From Bacteroidota bacterium (GTDB lineage Bacteria > Bacteroidota > Bacteroidia > 2-12-FULL-35-15): a stretch of 45,420 bases of DNA. The stretch's first letter is position 1; the number at the start of each line of letters is the position of its first letter. The notes below the pieces were generated by a model that was given only the letters and a program-made list of their open reading frames with translations, was not told where the DNA came from and did not search any database. The DNA lies in the NCBI GenBank assembly GCA_947476185.1, contig CANJPX010000023.1, positions 1 through 45,420 of the forward strand. Reading direction: 5' to 3'. Below are positions 32,135-41,151 of this stretch, in pieces. The position numbers and the translations under genes were made by a program.

Positions 32135-32150
32135 TGTAAAAAATATTTGC

Positions 32151-32158
32151 CAAAGGTA
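32151..32158 (-). promoter_or_regulatory. -7 box of msrC
   Basis: TACCTTTG on the minus strand, 16 bases before the ATG, with a TTG 23 bases further upstream (32182-32184). The box fixes the start of msrC downstream of 32161. Confidence 0.6.
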
Positions 32159-32263
32159 CAAAAGCCTCTCTAAATCTCCTTCAAGATGAGAATTAAAAAA
32201 TAGTCTATTGTTAAATTGATCTTTCCCATTTCTTGTCCCCTTTGTGGAGGATGAAAACGGCCG

Positions 32264-32947
32264 CTAATTGCTAGCATATGCAATGGTAACAATGCTGATC
32301 TTGATATCCGGAATTTGCAATAAAGTTTGTGCACAGGCCTCCAAAGTTGCACCTGTTGTGATCACATCATCAACCAATAAAATATGTTTGCCTTGTAATG
32401 AATTGATTTCTCTTAATTGAAAAATAGATTCCACATTTTGCCAACGGCTGAATCGCGATTTTTTTGTTTGTGTCTCCGATTCATTTGCCCTGAATAATGT
32501 TTTGAAATCGGTATTTACTTCCATACTGGAAGCAAGACCTTCGGCAAAAGATTCGCTTTGGTTATATCCTCGTTTTTTGATCTTTTTTACATGTAACGGA
32601 ACAGGGATGATGGTGTCAACTGTTCGGAAACTTTCACATTCTTTCAGTTCATAGCCATATAATTTTCCAACAGTAAAACCGACCTCTTTACGTCCTTTAT
32701 ATTTCAATTGATGGATCAAATGCTGGACCTTTCCGCCCTTATTAAATCCGTAAAAAGCTGCTGCAGAATAAATATTTATTCGTCCCCAGAAAATTTTTGC
32801 TATTGGATTGTCGTTATCCAGATGATAGTTGGTCTTTGGAAGGTGATAAATGCAATAGGTGCAGATTGTATGCTCATTCTTGTACAGGCTTTTTCCACAT
32901 GAAACACATACTTGTGGAAATATCAGTGAAATAAAGTCATTCAGCAT
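32264..32947 (-). CDS. comF: ComF-family phosphoribosyltransferase-like protein
   Basis: Belongs to the ComF/GntX family. In naturally competent bacteria ComF helps bring single-stranded DNA into the cytoplasm, but many carriers are not known to be competent. The N-terminal four-Cys zinc site is CVSCG and CTYC. The middle contains LIHQLKYKGRKEVG and IIPVPLHVKKIKKRGYNQSE. The C-terminal PRPP loop is HILLVDDVITTGATLEA. The start is the ATG at 32947 (MLNDFISLIFPQVCVSCG); a longer frame to 33007 would run through the divergent promoter. Length 227 residues. Confidence 0.9.
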   Translation of the reverse strand: MLNDFISLIFPQVCVSCGKSLYKNEHTICTYCIYHLPKTNYHLDNDNPIAKIFWGRINIYSAAAFYGFNKGGKVQHLIHQLKYKGRKEVGFTVGKLYGYELKECESFRTVDTIIPVPLHVKKIKKRGYNQSESFAEGLASSMEVNTDFKTLFRANESETQTKKSRFSRWQNVESIFQLREINSLQGKHILLVDDVITTGATLEACAQTLLQIPDIKISIVTIAYASN

Positions 32948-32952
32948 AAGTT

Positions 32953-32985
32953 TTTGTGTGATAAGACTAAAAAGTATTACTTTTG
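32953..32985 (+). promoter_or_regulatory. promoter of the coiled-coil membrane protein gene
   Basis: TTTG (32953-32956), 21 bases, TACTTTTG (32978-32985), a full consensus match. It lies between divergent comF and the plus-strand gene, 28 bases before the latter's ATG. Confidence 0.75.
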
Positions 32986-33013
32986 TGTGTCGAAAATAAA
33001 CAATCATTTATAT

Positions 33014-33931
33014 ATGGAAACGAATAAAGAAGAAAAAAAGTCAAATAATAAAATTTTAATAATTCTTTTGATATTATTATTGGGTGGAAACGGTGTGTTT
33101 GGATGGCTTTGGTGGAAAGAAAAGAACAGGGCTGATGTTGTGGTTGTAGAAAAGCAAGAAGTTGTTGTGGAACGCGATAATGTGAAAGGTGATCTTTTAG
33201 CATTACAAGACGAATATTCAAAATTGCAAACTTCCGACAAATTAGTGCAGGCTGATCTGGATGCTAAAAAGGCTGAAATTGCCGAATTGATCATTCAGGC
33301 AGATAAACATAAAGATGATGCGTATATTATTTCAAAACTTCGTAAGGAGACGGAATCGTTGCGCAAGATCATGAAGCATTTTGTTGTTGAAATAGATTCG
33401 TTAAATACATTAAATAAAGTAATTGTAGCAGAAAAGGATAAAGTTTCTGCAGATCTTACTGCCGAAAAGGGTGTGACCACACAACTTACAAAAGATAAGG
33501 ATGCTTTGCAAAGTACAGTTAATATTGGTTCCATCTTAAAGGCTGAAAACCCTACAGTGAAAGGTGTTAAGTTTAAATCAGGCGGCAAGAAAGAAGTTGA
33601 AACAACAAAGGCTTCCCGTGTAGAGCGTATCAAAGTTTCATTTGTAATTGGTGAAAATAAAATTGCTAAAAAGGGTGTGAAGCCGGTCTATGTGCGATTA
33701 ACATCGCCTGATGGAAAAGAGATTTGCAAATCTGCTGATGAAGGAAATATGGTGAAATTCAATGGATCGAAAGGATATTATGCGGCCAAACAAGATATAA
33801 ATTATAAGAACGAAGAAGTGGCAGTTGATGTTTTATGTCCAAGCCCTAGCGGTTTTATCCCGGGAAAATATCTTGTGGATATTATTTGTGATGATGTAAT
33901 TGTTGGACAAACAAGCATCATGTTGAAATAA
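33014..33931 (+). CDS. membrane-anchored coiled-coil protein, unknown function
   Basis: Residues 1-12 are charged. One membrane helix follows (about 13-32, KILIILLILLLGGNGVFGWLW), then a long coiled coil to about residue 160 (VVVEKQEVVVERDNVKGDL, LDAKKAEIAELIIQADKHKD). A C-terminal beta domain of about 120 residues (VERIKVSFVIGENKIAKKGV, YVRLTSPDGKEIC, GKYLVDIICDDVIVGQTSI) closes it. The topology suggests a periplasmic coiled coil and head. I know similar conserved hypothetical proteins in Bacteroidota, without function. The ATG at 33014 is used because the promoter lies inside the longer frame that begins at 32954. Confidence 0.75.
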   Translation: METNKEEKKSNNKILIILLILLLGGNGVFGWLWWKEKNRADVVVVEKQEVVVERDNVKGDLLALQDEYSKLQTSDKLVQADLDAKKAEIAELIIQADKHKDDAYIISKLRKETESLRKIMKHFVVEIDSLNTLNKVIVAEKDKVSADLTAEKGVTTQLTKDKDALQSTVNIGSILKAENPTVKGVKFKSGGKKEVETTKASRVERIKVSFVIGENKIAKKGVKPVYVRLTSPDGKEICKSADEGNMVKFNGSKGYYAAKQDINYKNEEVAVDVLCPSPSGFIPGKYLVDIICDDVIVGQTSIMLK

Positions 33932-33951
33932 AACCTCATGACACCTTTGTT

Positions 33952-34001
33952 CTCGACTCCGCTCGAACTGACAGGTAAATGTCACATTGAGCGGAGTCGA
34001 G
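33952..34001. repeat. inverted repeat of the GAGCGGAGTCGAG family
   Basis: A perfect 13-bp inverted pair, CTCGACTCCGCTC (33952-33964) and GAGCGGAGTCGAG (33989-34001), lies 20 bases before ruvB. There is no T-run, so it is not an ordinary terminator. Confidence 0.8.
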
Positions 34002-34021
34002 ATGATACTAACTAATTATTT

Positions 34022-35053
34022 ATGAACCCAAACATAAACCCCGATTCTGAGAATCTTAGCTCATCCGAAAAGGAGTTTGAGAAAGTATTGCGTCCTGCAG
34101 AATTTGATGATTTTACCGGTCAGTTTGAGGTGGTTGAAAATCTAAAGATATTTGTTCAGGCTGCAAAGCAACGGGGTGAGGCACTTGACCACATTCTATT
34201 GCATGGGCCTCCGGGATTAGGAAAAACGACTCTGGCAAATATTGTTGCGGCCGAATTGGGAGTGAATATTAAAATTACCTCTGGTCCTGTGCTTGATAAG
34301 CCCGGTGATCTTGCTGGCTTGTTGACCAACCTGGAAGAACACGATGTATTATTCATTGATGAAATCCATCGCCTTAGTCCTATCGTTGAAGAATATTTAT
34401 ATTCTGCTATGGAAGACTATAAGATCGATATCATGATTGATAGCGGCCCCAATGCAAGAAGTGTTCAGATCAAATTGAATCCCTTTACATTGGTGGGAGC
34501 AACTACCCGCAGCGGCTTGCTTACAGCTCCTTTACGAGCGCGTTTTGGAATAAACTCACGGTTGAATTATTATGATTCTAAATTACTAAAAAAAATTATT
34601 ATCCGTGCTGCCGGTATTCTAAATGTTCCGATTAAGGAAGATGCTGCAAATGAAATTTCACGCAGAAGCCGTGGCACTCCTCGTATTGCCAACGCATTGC
34701 TGAGAAGAATCCGAGACTTTGCTCAAATAAAAGGCAATGGATCTATCGATCTTGAAATTGCACACATAGGTTTATCTGCACTTAACGTTGACAAAAATGG
34801 TTTGGATGAAATGGATATCCGTATCCTTTCTGCATTGATAGAAAAATTTAAGGGAGGTCCTGTCGGATTGACCACAATTTCTACTGCAGTGGGAGAAGAA
34901 GCGGGAACGATAGAAGAGGTATACGAACCTTTTTTAATTCAGGAAGGATATCTTGTCCGCACACCACGCGGAAGAGAGGCCACAGAGCTTGCGTATAAAC
35001 ACCTTGGGAAAATTCCACGTGGACAAAAAGGAAGTTTATTTGATACGGAATAA
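34022..35053 (+). CDS. ruvB: Holliday junction branch migration ATPase RuvB
   Basis: Hexameric AAA+ motor that drives branch migration with RuvA. Walker A is GPPGLGKTT (62-70), Walker B LFIDEIHR (110-117), sensor 1 GATTRSG and the arginine-finger segment RARFG (171-175). The winged-helix end contains [20 protein letters not shown] and [12 protein letters not shown]. The length of 343 residues is normal. ruvA and ruvC are not in the window. A palindromic repeat sits just upstream and a composite repeat downstream, so it is probably transcribed alone. Confidence 0.97.
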   Translation: MNPNINPDSENLSSSEKEFEKVLRPAEFDDFTGQFEVVENLKIFVQAAKQRGEALDHILLHGPPGLGKTTLANIVAAELGVNIKITSGPVLDKPGDLAGLLTNLEEHDVLFIDEIHRLSPIVEEYLYSAMEDYKIDIMIDSGPNARSVQIKLNPFTLVGATTRSGLLTAPLRARFGINSRLNYYDSKLLKKIIIRAAGILNVPIKEDAANEISRRSRGTPRIANALLRRIRDFAQIKGNGSIDLEIAHIGLSALNVDKNGLDEMDIRILSALIEKFKGGPVGLTTISTAVGEEAGTIEEVYEPFLIQEGYLVRTPRGREATELAYKHLGKIPRGQKGSLFDTE

Positions 35054-35364
35054 GAATTAAAATTTTATTTGGCTTTGCAAACTTTCTCGACCCTGCTCGA
35101 AATAACATCCTTCGACATTTAAACTTTCTGCCCGTTAGCGCGCAATGTTAGTCGGAGGTTTAGGATGTTGAAGCGGGTAGGTCACTCTGAACTCAGCCTG
35201 CACTGAGCCAGACGAAGTGTCGAAGAGTATGCGCAGGCCGGCCCACCTGTTTCGACAGGCGCAACATGACAACGCGCAAAATGCAGTTTCGATTCTGTCA
35301 TTTGGAGCAGAATAGAGAAACAATTGCAGCAAATGGTTTATGAATAAATTTTAAAGATCACCAA
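35054..35364. repeat. intergenic region filled by dispersed composite repeats, copy 2
   Basis: No gene is seen. The segment 35181-35270 repeats the block order of 29739-29826: GTCACTCTGA, GAGCCAGACGAAGTGTCGA, then TTTCGACAGGCGCAACATGAC. A further decayed fragment (CTCGACCCTGCTCGAAATAA) lies at about 35087-35106. I see no obvious promoter for queG. Confidence 0.75.
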
Positions 35365-36288
35365 TTGAACATCTCCCACAATACTTATCTCATCAGAACT
35401 GAAGCAAAACGCCTGGGCTTCGATTACATTGGTTTTTCCAAAGCAGAATTTTTAGAAGAAGAAGCACCCCGCTTAGAAAATTGGTTGAATAATAATATGC
35501 ATGGACAAATGAGTTATATGCAGAATTATTTCGACAAGCGTTTGGATCCACGATTGCTTGTGCCTGGTGCCAGATCAGTAGTTTCCCTGTTACTCAATTA
35601 TTATCCTTCTGTAGTGCAAGAGGATGTTTCTGCTCCAAAGATCAGTAAATACGCCTACGGCAAAGATTATCACCTTGTCATAAAAGATAAATTAAATCAA
35701 CTGTTGGAATTTATTAAGCAAAAAATTGGTGAAGTGGATGGGCGCGCATTTACTGATTCTGCGCCTGTTTTGGATAAGGCATGGGCAAAAAAAAGTGGAT
35801 TGGGCTGGATTGGAAAACACAGCAATCTTATTAACAAATCAAGTGGCTCCTTTCATTTTATAGCGGAGTTGATCATAGATTTGGAATTGGAATATGATGG
35901 CGCGATAAAAGATTATTGTGGAACGTGTACTAAATGTATGGATGCTTGTCCTACAGAAGCGATCACGGCGCCACATATTGTAAACGGAAGCAAATGTATT
36001 TCCTATTTCACCATCGAATTAAAAGAAAATATCCCGAATGAGTTGAAAGGCAAATTTAACGATTGGGTTTTCGGTTGTGATATTTGCCAGGATGTTTGTC
36101 CATGGAATCGTTTTTCAAAACCTCATTCAGAGCCGCATTTTCAAGCGAATGCAGAACTAATAGGAATGAAGAAGGAGGATTGGTATGAAATTACAGAAGA
36201 AACCTTTAAGCGTGTGTTTAAAGATTCGGCAGTAAAGCGAACAAAATTTGCAGGATTAAAAAGGAATATAGCGTTTATTAAGATTTAA
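35365..36288 (+). CDS. queG: epoxyqueuosine reductase
   Basis: Last step of queuosine synthesis in tRNA, reducing epoxyqueuosine with a cobalamin cofactor and two [4Fe-4S] clusters. The N-terminal part contains [20 protein letters not shown] and [16 protein letters not shown], with [20 protein letters not shown] in the active region. The ferredoxin-like part has [12 protein letters not shown] plus Cys in GSKCISYF and [11 protein letters not shown], giving the eight expected cluster cysteines. The only start between the upstream stop and the conserved N-terminus is TTG at 35365. Its 3' end overlaps the convergent 36278-36472 gene by 11 bases. Confidence 0.95.
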   Translation: MNISHNTYLIRTEAKRLGFDYIGFSKAEFLEEEAPRLENWLNNNMHGQMSYMQNYFDKRLDPRLLVPGARSVVSLLLNYYPSVVQEDVSAPKISKYAYGKDYHLVIKDKLNQLLEFIKQKIGEVDGRAFTDSAPVLDKAWAKKSGLGWIGKHSNLINKSSGSFHFIAELIIDLELEYDGAIKDYCGTCTKCMDACPTEAITAPHIVNGSKCISYFTIELKENIPNELKGKFNDWVFGCDICQDVCPWNRFSKPHSEPHFQANAELIGMKKEDWYEITEETFKRVFKDSAVKRTKFAGLKRNIAFIKI

Positions 36289-36472
36289 CAACATTCTTAT
36301 AAACTTCATTGATCACATCTTTGTATTGATGTCCGAATGTTGTCAAGCACCACATCATCAATAATGCTTTCTCATCGGGTTTGAGCCATTTTACAGCTTT
36401 TTTCAATTCTTTGCTAAAAAGCGCTTTATCAAAACTCACTTTTTGCAGTATATTTTTACTTAATTCAAACAT
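36278..36472 (-). CDS. conserved small hypothetical protein (64 aa)
   Basis: A short, probably helical protein: [61 protein letters not shown] recall near-identical small proteins in other Bacteroidota, so it is a real gene, but no function is known to me. It has no signal peptide or membrane helix. Its stop overlaps the end of queG on the other strand. Confidence 0.7.
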   Translation of the reverse strand: MFELSKNILQKVSFDKALFSKELKKAVKWLKPDEKALLMMWCLTTFGHQYKDVINEVYKNVVKS

Positions 36473-36694
36473 ATGATTTGTATTAAGGGGTTACCACTCT
36501 TATTTTTATTACAACCAAAGTACTCGATCTTCAACGAAAAATCAAGGACAAAGTTACTTTTTATTTGTTTTTTTTACACAATGAATTGTGTTAAAAAATG
36601 GTAAAGAAAAATATGATTTTTTGTAGTTTTTGTAAGCCTCAAAATCGTGCAGAAATTCTTTTTTAAAATAAATAAAGTTGATTCAATCGAATTG

Positions 36695-37270
36695 TTATTT
36701 CTCTCCCCAACGAAATGTATTCTGCTCTAGCCCTGCAAGATCAAGCACTCTGTCTATAACAGTGGCGGCAAGATCTTCAAAATTTTGAGGCTTGGAATAA
36801 AAGGAAGGGCTGGCCGGACAAATTATTGCACCAGCTTCTGTCACCGTTTTCATATTGTTAATGTGGATCAAACTGAGCGGTGTGTCCCGTGTTACTATAA
36901 TTAATTTTCTCCGCTCTTTTAAAATAACATCAGCAGCGCGTGTTGTCAGATCGTTTGAAATCCCGGATGCAATACGAGCTAGTGTTCCCATTGAACATGG
37001 ACAAATGATCATGGTGTCGTATTTTGCAGAACCGGAAGCAAAGGGCGCAAAAAAATCAGACTTGTCATAAATTGTATAAGGTAAGTTTTCATATTCGGAA
37101 TTACCGAGTTCAAATTTCCAAACTTCTTTTGCATTATCACTCATCACAATTCCAACTGCTTCTATTTGCTCTTTTAAATGTTGTAATTTTTTAAACAGGA
37201 CATCCGCATAAATAGCGCCACTGGCACCGGTTATGGCAATCACAATTTTATATTTATTCTGTTTCTGCAT
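36695..37270 (-). CDS. ubiX: UbiX-family flavin prenyltransferase
   Basis: Makes prenylated FMN, the cofactor of UbiD-type decarboxylases, from FMN and dimethylallyl phosphate. Marks: IAITGASGAIYADVLFKKL at the N-terminus, IVMSDNAKEVW, IICPCSMGTLARIASGISND in the middle, and VTRDTPLSLIHINNMKTVTE with GAIICPASPSFYSKP near the end. ATG at 37270 is chosen over TTG at 37276. The gene overlaps the stop of the upstream outer-membrane barrel gene by 17 bases, so the two are translationally coupled. No ubiD is in the window. Confidence 0.95.
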   Translation of the reverse strand: MQKQNKYKIVIAITGASGAIYADVLFKKLQHLKEQIEAVGIVMSDNAKEVWKFELGNSEYENLPYTIYDKSDFFAPFASGSAKYDTMIICPCSMGTLARIASGISNDLTTRAADVILKERRKLIIVTRDTPLSLIHINNMKTVTEAGAIICPASPSFYSKPQNFEDLAATVIDRVLDLAGLEQNTFRWGEK

Positions 37271-37874
37271 TTCCAAATGTATAGGTTAATGTAAAAGCCA
37301 AAACATTGTTACGTTGTCCGGGGTTGAACCAGAAACTAGCTCCGGAAGCATATTTACGAATCGGGAGCATTGATTCGGTGAATCTCCAGGTCATCCCCAG
37401 GTTCTTATAGATCAAATAATTAATTCCCAGGCTCAAACTAACTTCTTTTTTATTGAAAGGTATTGCATTATAAATATTACCGTTTGAATCGTACTCTTTT
37501 GAATTTATTAAATAGCCGAAACCTGGACCAAGTTCAAATGTAAATTTCTTTTGCTGATATTGAAATAAGATCGGAACTTCAAGATAGTTCAATTCCATTA
37601 AATAAAAACTTAAGTCGCCTTTGTTCGCATCTCCAATATGTTTGCTTCCTTTTTGCACAAAAAGAATTTCAAATTGGGCAGCCCATTTTTCATTTATTTT
37701 TGCATTGAGTGTGCCTCCTCCGTCAAAACCAAATTTGTTGAAGCCTGCGTAGGTGTCGCCCTCAACCTGGCTGGTGCTTATGCCTGCTTTTATTCCTGCC
37801 TTAAATCGGGTTTGAGCCTGAGTTGCGAATGTAAAAGCAAGGAGAAAAATAAATAAGTAAAAAACTTTTTTCAT
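37254..37874 (-). CDS. outer-membrane beta-barrel protein (PorT-like)
   Basis: Signal peptide (MKKVFYLFIFLLAFTFATQAQ) then a small barrel of about eight strands with alternating hydrophobic residues (FKAGIKAGISTSQVEGDTYA, WAAQFEILFVQKGSKH, LEVPILFQYQQKKFTFELGP, LGMTWRFTESML, NVLAFTLTYTFGN). It fits the outer-membrane protein beta-barrel family PF13568, often labelled PorT family. That label does not prove it is the T9SS assembly factor PorT. The ATG at 37874 begins the signal peptide; the longer frame to 37907 would overlap the terminator of the gene before it. Confidence 0.85.
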   Translation of the reverse strand: MKKVFYLFIFLLAFTFATQAQTRFKAGIKAGISTSQVEGDTYAGFNKFGFDGGGTLNAKINEKWAAQFEILFVQKGSKHIGDANKGDLSFYLMELNYLEVPILFQYQQKKFTFELGPGFGYLINSKEYDSNGNIYNAIPFNKKEVSLSLGINYLIYKNLGMTWRFTESMLPIRKYASGASFWFNPGQRNNVLAFTLTYTFGNAETE

Positions 37875-37898
37875 TGCTGTAAAGTTAATTAAAATACA

Positions 37899-37925
37899 AA
37901 CGCCCACACATTATGTGCAGGCGTT
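37899..37925 (-). terminator. terminator of the TlpA/barrel/Omp28 cluster
   Basis: On the minus strand AACGCCTGCACAT pairs with ATGTGTGGGCGTT over 13 positions (two G-U) with almost no loop, followed by TGTATTTTAATT. It starts 22 bases after the Omp28-like stop. Confidence 0.7.
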
Positions 37926-37946
37926 AGCATAATTAGAAAAAGGATC

Positions 37947-38858
37947 CTACGGAGTCAATTTTATTTCTTCTACCTGTATTATTTCGTACGTCCGTACCTT
38001 ATAGATAAATGCTATTAAATGACACTGGTTGGCATCGCAAGGAATGCTTTTATATGCGGATGGAAGAGTGTATGCAAATTTTTTGATATGCTTTGTTCCT
38101 AGCGGTATTGCTCCACTTGCCAGTGACTCGCCCCAAGCCCCCGAAGGTGTAATGGCATCGCGCAGCATATGGCGGTGAACATAAGTTGAGGTTATAACTC
38201 CTATATAATCTTGCCAATCAATAATACTGTCCTGGGTTAACAATACCACCATTTTTAATGTATCTGACATGGTGGTTAAGAACGAGTCTTTTACAGAACA
38301 ACAGATTTTTCTGGTAGAAGCATCAAAATCTGCCATTACTTGCAAGTCCACAACAGAAGCCTCCGAGACTATACTTGCTGCATAGGCTTTCCAATTTGGG
38401 AAAAATTTCAAATGTGTTTGAGCAATAGGATCAAATTCTTTTCGGTTAAACATGCCTTGTGGCAATCCGAAATCAGAAGCTCCGAAAGTTGCATCATATT
38501 CATCACCAACCGATGTTCTGTAATCAGCTGTAAAAGCAGTTGAAGGTGAGCCTGAGTAACCAGGTGTTGGTGCAGCAAATGAACCAACATGTGTTGCTAA
38601 ACCGACTATATGTCCGGGATAGATCGAATCGATCTCGTGTAATTCGATTGCAGCGCGTGGACAATTTCCGCAAGTATGACCTGTGAAATCTTCAATCAAT
38701 ATTTTCTTGATATGTGAAGTAACAGTAGGAAATGTAGGACTCGCACATGATGTGGTGTCCGCCGAATTCTCGTTTTTTTCCGGATACGGATTGCTTTCAT
38801 AATCACAAGAAGCAAGAAGGGTTGCTGTAAAAATTGAAATAAATAATATCTTTTTCAT
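37947..38858 (-). CDS. Omp28-type lipoprotein with thioredoxin-like CxxC
   Basis: Lipoprotein signal TATLLASCDYE (lipid-anchored Cys18). After an acidic linker comes a thioredoxin-like fold with ILIEDFTGHTCGNCPRAAIE; the CGNC pair is Cys63 and Cys66. The later part holds DYRTSVGDEYDATFGASDFG, LPQGMFNRKEF, VHRHMLRDAITPSG and GTKHIKKFAYTLP, as in the Omp28-related family first described from Porphyromonas gingivalis. It is an outer-membrane-associated protein, possibly with thiol-disulfide activity; the redox role is inferred from CGNC. It starts 10 bases after the barrel gene and is the last gene of the cluster. Confidence 0.88.
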   Translation of the reverse strand: MKKILFISIFTATLLASCDYESNPYPEKNENSADTTSCASPTFPTVTSHIKKILIEDFTGHTCGNCPRAAIELHEIDSIYPGHIVGLATHVGSFAAPTPGYSGSPSTAFTADYRTSVGDEYDATFGASDFGLPQGMFNRKEFDPIAQTHLKFFPNWKAYAASIVSEASVVDLQVMADFDASTRKICCSVKDSFLTTMSDTLKMVVLLTQDSIIDWQDYIGVITSTYVHRHMLRDAITPSGAWGESLASGAIPLGTKHIKKFAYTLPSAYKSIPCDANQCHLIAFIYKVRTYEIIQVEEIKLTP

Positions 38859-38868
38859 CTGAAATATT

Positions 38869-40524
38869 TTAAAAACTACTTGTAACAGTTAATGTAATAC
38901 CGTTGGAAGCCGGTACCAATCGGCAAATGCCTCCTACACAAAATATTCCTGCGCGTTGTTTTCCGTAACTCAAGGTTATTCGGTTGGCATTTTTATTATA
39001 TCCCACAGTTGCATTTGGGTAATGATAGCGATGCTCAACAACTTCGTTTCCATAATTGTATTGATCCAAAACCGCAACAAACCAATTGGAGTTGACCGTA
39101 TATTCTACCATTCCTTGCGCCCAGCTTTGATGGTCACCTTCGGTAAATAAGTTTTGCAACTCAACACGAACAGTGCCCTCACCTTTCAGGCGATATGAAA
39201 TATCAGCAACAACAATATGCGAATAGATAATCGGAAAACCTGCTTTTTGAATAATGCTCTTATTGTAAACTTGGTAGGAATACATCAAAGAGGTTTTAAT
39301 TTTCTTTCCAAATTTTTGATTGATCTCAACATAAAAATCACGGAAAATAACATTTTTGCCCATTCCGAAAGAATTGGTTTTATAACCTTGTAATGTGCTG
39401 TCGGTAGCAACATCCAGATGAGTAGTATCCAGATCATTTGATCCTGAATAATTAAAAGTGACGTCTAGTTTATAGGTCGGCTTTTTAATTACTTTCCAGT
39501 TTACTTCTCCTGAGAATTGTAGTTCACCATTTGGTTGTGAAGCATTCGGGTAAAAGGTTAACAGACTATACGTATGGTTTTTATTTAGAGCAGGCGTATA
39601 GTTTAAAAGCAAATTATTAAGGGATGCATCTCTGTCGGAACGGAAGTTCATATTGTCTGCTCTGCTTGCACTTGCTGATATAGCAAGTCCCTTTGTAGCG
39701 TAACTTGCTAAAAGAATTTCCGCATCGCCCGGACGATAAATTTTTCCATTCGCAGCATTCGGGTCATTGATCTTTGAAGCATATTCGCCATTCAAATGGA
39801 AATCTAAATAATTCAATTCAAATCTTCCTGCAGAAGCACCAACATTTTGGGGAAGGTTTAAGGCAGGGTCTTCATCTTTTTGGTATCGACTGACAAAACT
39901 ACCGCCGAGTGTTAATCGTAATTTTTTTTCTGATAATTTTTTGAATGATTCATTCAGTTGCATTTCTCCGTCAAATCCACGGATAATACCCGGACCTTGA
40001 GTCATGAACGAACGTTGTTTTCCGGTTAATCCTGTAAGATAGAGTCCTTTTACAACTTCATATTTTAAACGGATCCCGTCAAGGGCATTGTCGAAGCCTA
40101 ATCCGCGTTCCTCATAGCTCCGCAAAACTAATCCGTTCCCGAATTGCTGGTAGAAATTTCCTAGTGTTACTTCCAATGCATCCGACTTATAAGATGCAAA
40201 GCGATATTGAATTCCACTGCCTTGGTAGCGAGCATCAAAACCTTGAAGACCATTTAAATAGGACTCATATCGGAGCCCCGCCGTAAATTTCCCTTTTGTA
40301 TAAATGATATTTGCAAAACCATTCATCAACATCTTCTCCGGTACGTCAGGTGCACCAATAGTTGAATCGGGAATATAATATTGTGCGGTGGCTTGAAAGT
40401 TACCATGCACATCTCCAAGGTTCGGTAAATTGTTTAAGGTAACTTGTGCAACAGAAATGCTGCTATATACTAATCCGCTTAAGAGTACGGATGATCTGAT
40501 CGAATTAAAATAATTTTTTCTCAC
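38869..40524 (-). CDS. large outer-membrane beta-barrel protein (DUF6029-like)
   Basis: Exported protein of 551 residues. The signal peptide is followed by LNNLPNLGDVHGNFQATAQY and many amphipathic strands up to a C-terminal phenylalanine (GITLTVTSSF), the usual end of an outer-membrane barrel. Conserved-looking words are FANIIYTKGKFTAGLRYESY, FYQQFGNGLVLRSYEERGLG and GIRLKYEVVKGLYLTGLTGK. I believe it belongs to DUF6029, a Bacteroidota barrel family of unknown role. It is packed between the TlpA-like gene (23 bases) and the Omp28-like gene (10 bases), so a shared envelope function with these thiol proteins is likely. Confidence 0.8.
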   Translation of the reverse strand: MRKNYFNSIRSSVLLSGLVYSSISVAQVTLNNLPNLGDVHGNFQATAQYYIPDSTIGAPDVPEKMLMNGFANIIYTKGKFTAGLRYESYLNGLQGFDARYQGSGIQYRFASYKSDALEVTLGNFYQQFGNGLVLRSYEERGLGFDNALDGIRLKYEVVKGLYLTGLTGKQRSFMTQGPGIIRGFDGEMQLNESFKKLSEKKLRLTLGGSFVSRYQKDEDPALNLPQNVGASAGRFELNYLDFHLNGEYASKINDPNAANGKIYRPGDAEILLASYATKGLAISASASRADNMNFRSDRDASLNNLLLNYTPALNKNHTYSLLTFYPNASQPNGELQFSGEVNWKVIKKPTYKLDVTFNYSGSNDLDTTHLDVATDSTLQGYKTNSFGMGKNVIFRDFYVEINQKFGKKIKTSLMYSYQVYNKSIIQKAGFPIIYSHIVVADISYRLKGEGTVRVELQNLFTEGDHQSWAQGMVEYTVNSNWFVAVLDQYNYGNEVVEHRYHYPNATVGYNKNANRITLSYGKQRAGIFCVGGICRLVPASNGITLTVTSSF

Positions 40525-40547
40525 AACGCAATTTTATAAAGAGGGTT

Positions 40548-41057
40548 TTAATCTATTTTTTCTCCTTTAGCAACTTTTTTTAGAATCTCATACATGTGAT
40601 CTTCATCACCGTCAGCATAGCCATTGTGTTGCCAAACAATTTCTCCTTTGCCGTTAACAATAAATACGTGAGGAATGTCTCCGACATTCATGGCACGTTT
40701 AAAATCCTGATTCTCGTCCAGGTAAACTTCATATTCCCAACCTTTACTTTTTACATCCGTTGCAACTTTTGCTGAACTACGGGAATCGTCAGTTGAGATC
40801 GCAATCAATTTTACGCCTGTTTCTTTTTGCCATTCAGCGTAATCTTCTGCCACAGCATCTAATTCTTTTTTGCAGGGTTTGCACCAGGTTGCCCAAAAGC
40901 TGATGATCATAGGCTTGCCATCATTACTGAATTTTGACGTGTTTACCGTTTTGCCATCTAGAGCTTTCACATCGGCAGAAGGCAATGTGTTTCCTGTTTG
41001 AACTGCAGCCGAAGTCAGGAAGCAGATTGCGATTGCTGCAAAAATAAATTTTTTCAT
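40548..41057 (-). CDS. TlpA/ResA-like periplasmic thioredoxin
   Basis: Signal peptide (MKKFIFAAIAICFLTSAAVQ) followed by an AhpC/TlpA-type thioredoxin fold. The redox site is FWATWCKPCKKEL with Cys59 and Cys62, and the cis-proline loop is VGDIPHVFIVNG. It should act as a thiol-disulfide oxidoreductase outside the inner membrane, probably reducing client proteins. The length of 169 residues is usual. It is the first gene of a minus-strand set with the DUF6029-like barrel and the Omp28-type lipoprotein, and is cut off from the gene before it by a strong terminator. Confidence 0.92.
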   Translation of the reverse strand: MKKFIFAAIAICFLTSAAVQTGNTLPSADVKALDGKTVNTSKFSNDGKPMIISFWATWCKPCKKELDAVAEDYAEWQKETGVKLIAISTDDSRSSAKVATDVKSKGWEYEVYLDENQDFKRAMNVGDIPHVFIVNGKGEIVWQHNGYADGDEDHMYEILKKVAKGEKID

Positions 41058-41085
41058 AAGATTAGTGTTTAGAAGGATAAATATA

Positions 41086-41138
41086 AAAATAAATCAGCTT
41101 TTGAATGTCAATTAACATACCAAAAGCTGATTTATTTT
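41086..41138 (-). terminator. terminator of the T9SS thioredoxin-fold gene
   Basis: An 18-bp perfect stem (AAAATAAATCAGCTTTTG at 41086-41103 with its inverse at 41121-41138) with a 17-base loop and flanking A/T tracts. Confidence 0.92.
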
Positions 41139-41151
41139 CTACTATTTATTT

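Noticed and set aside
33952..34001. Inverted repeat before ruvB as a terminator of the gene before it
   Set aside because: There is no T-run and the loop is 24 bases; it fits the dispersed palindrome family better.
37254..37874. Calling the PorT-like barrel the T9SS assembly protein PorT
   Set aside because: The family label is broad, and no other T9SS machinery genes are nearby.
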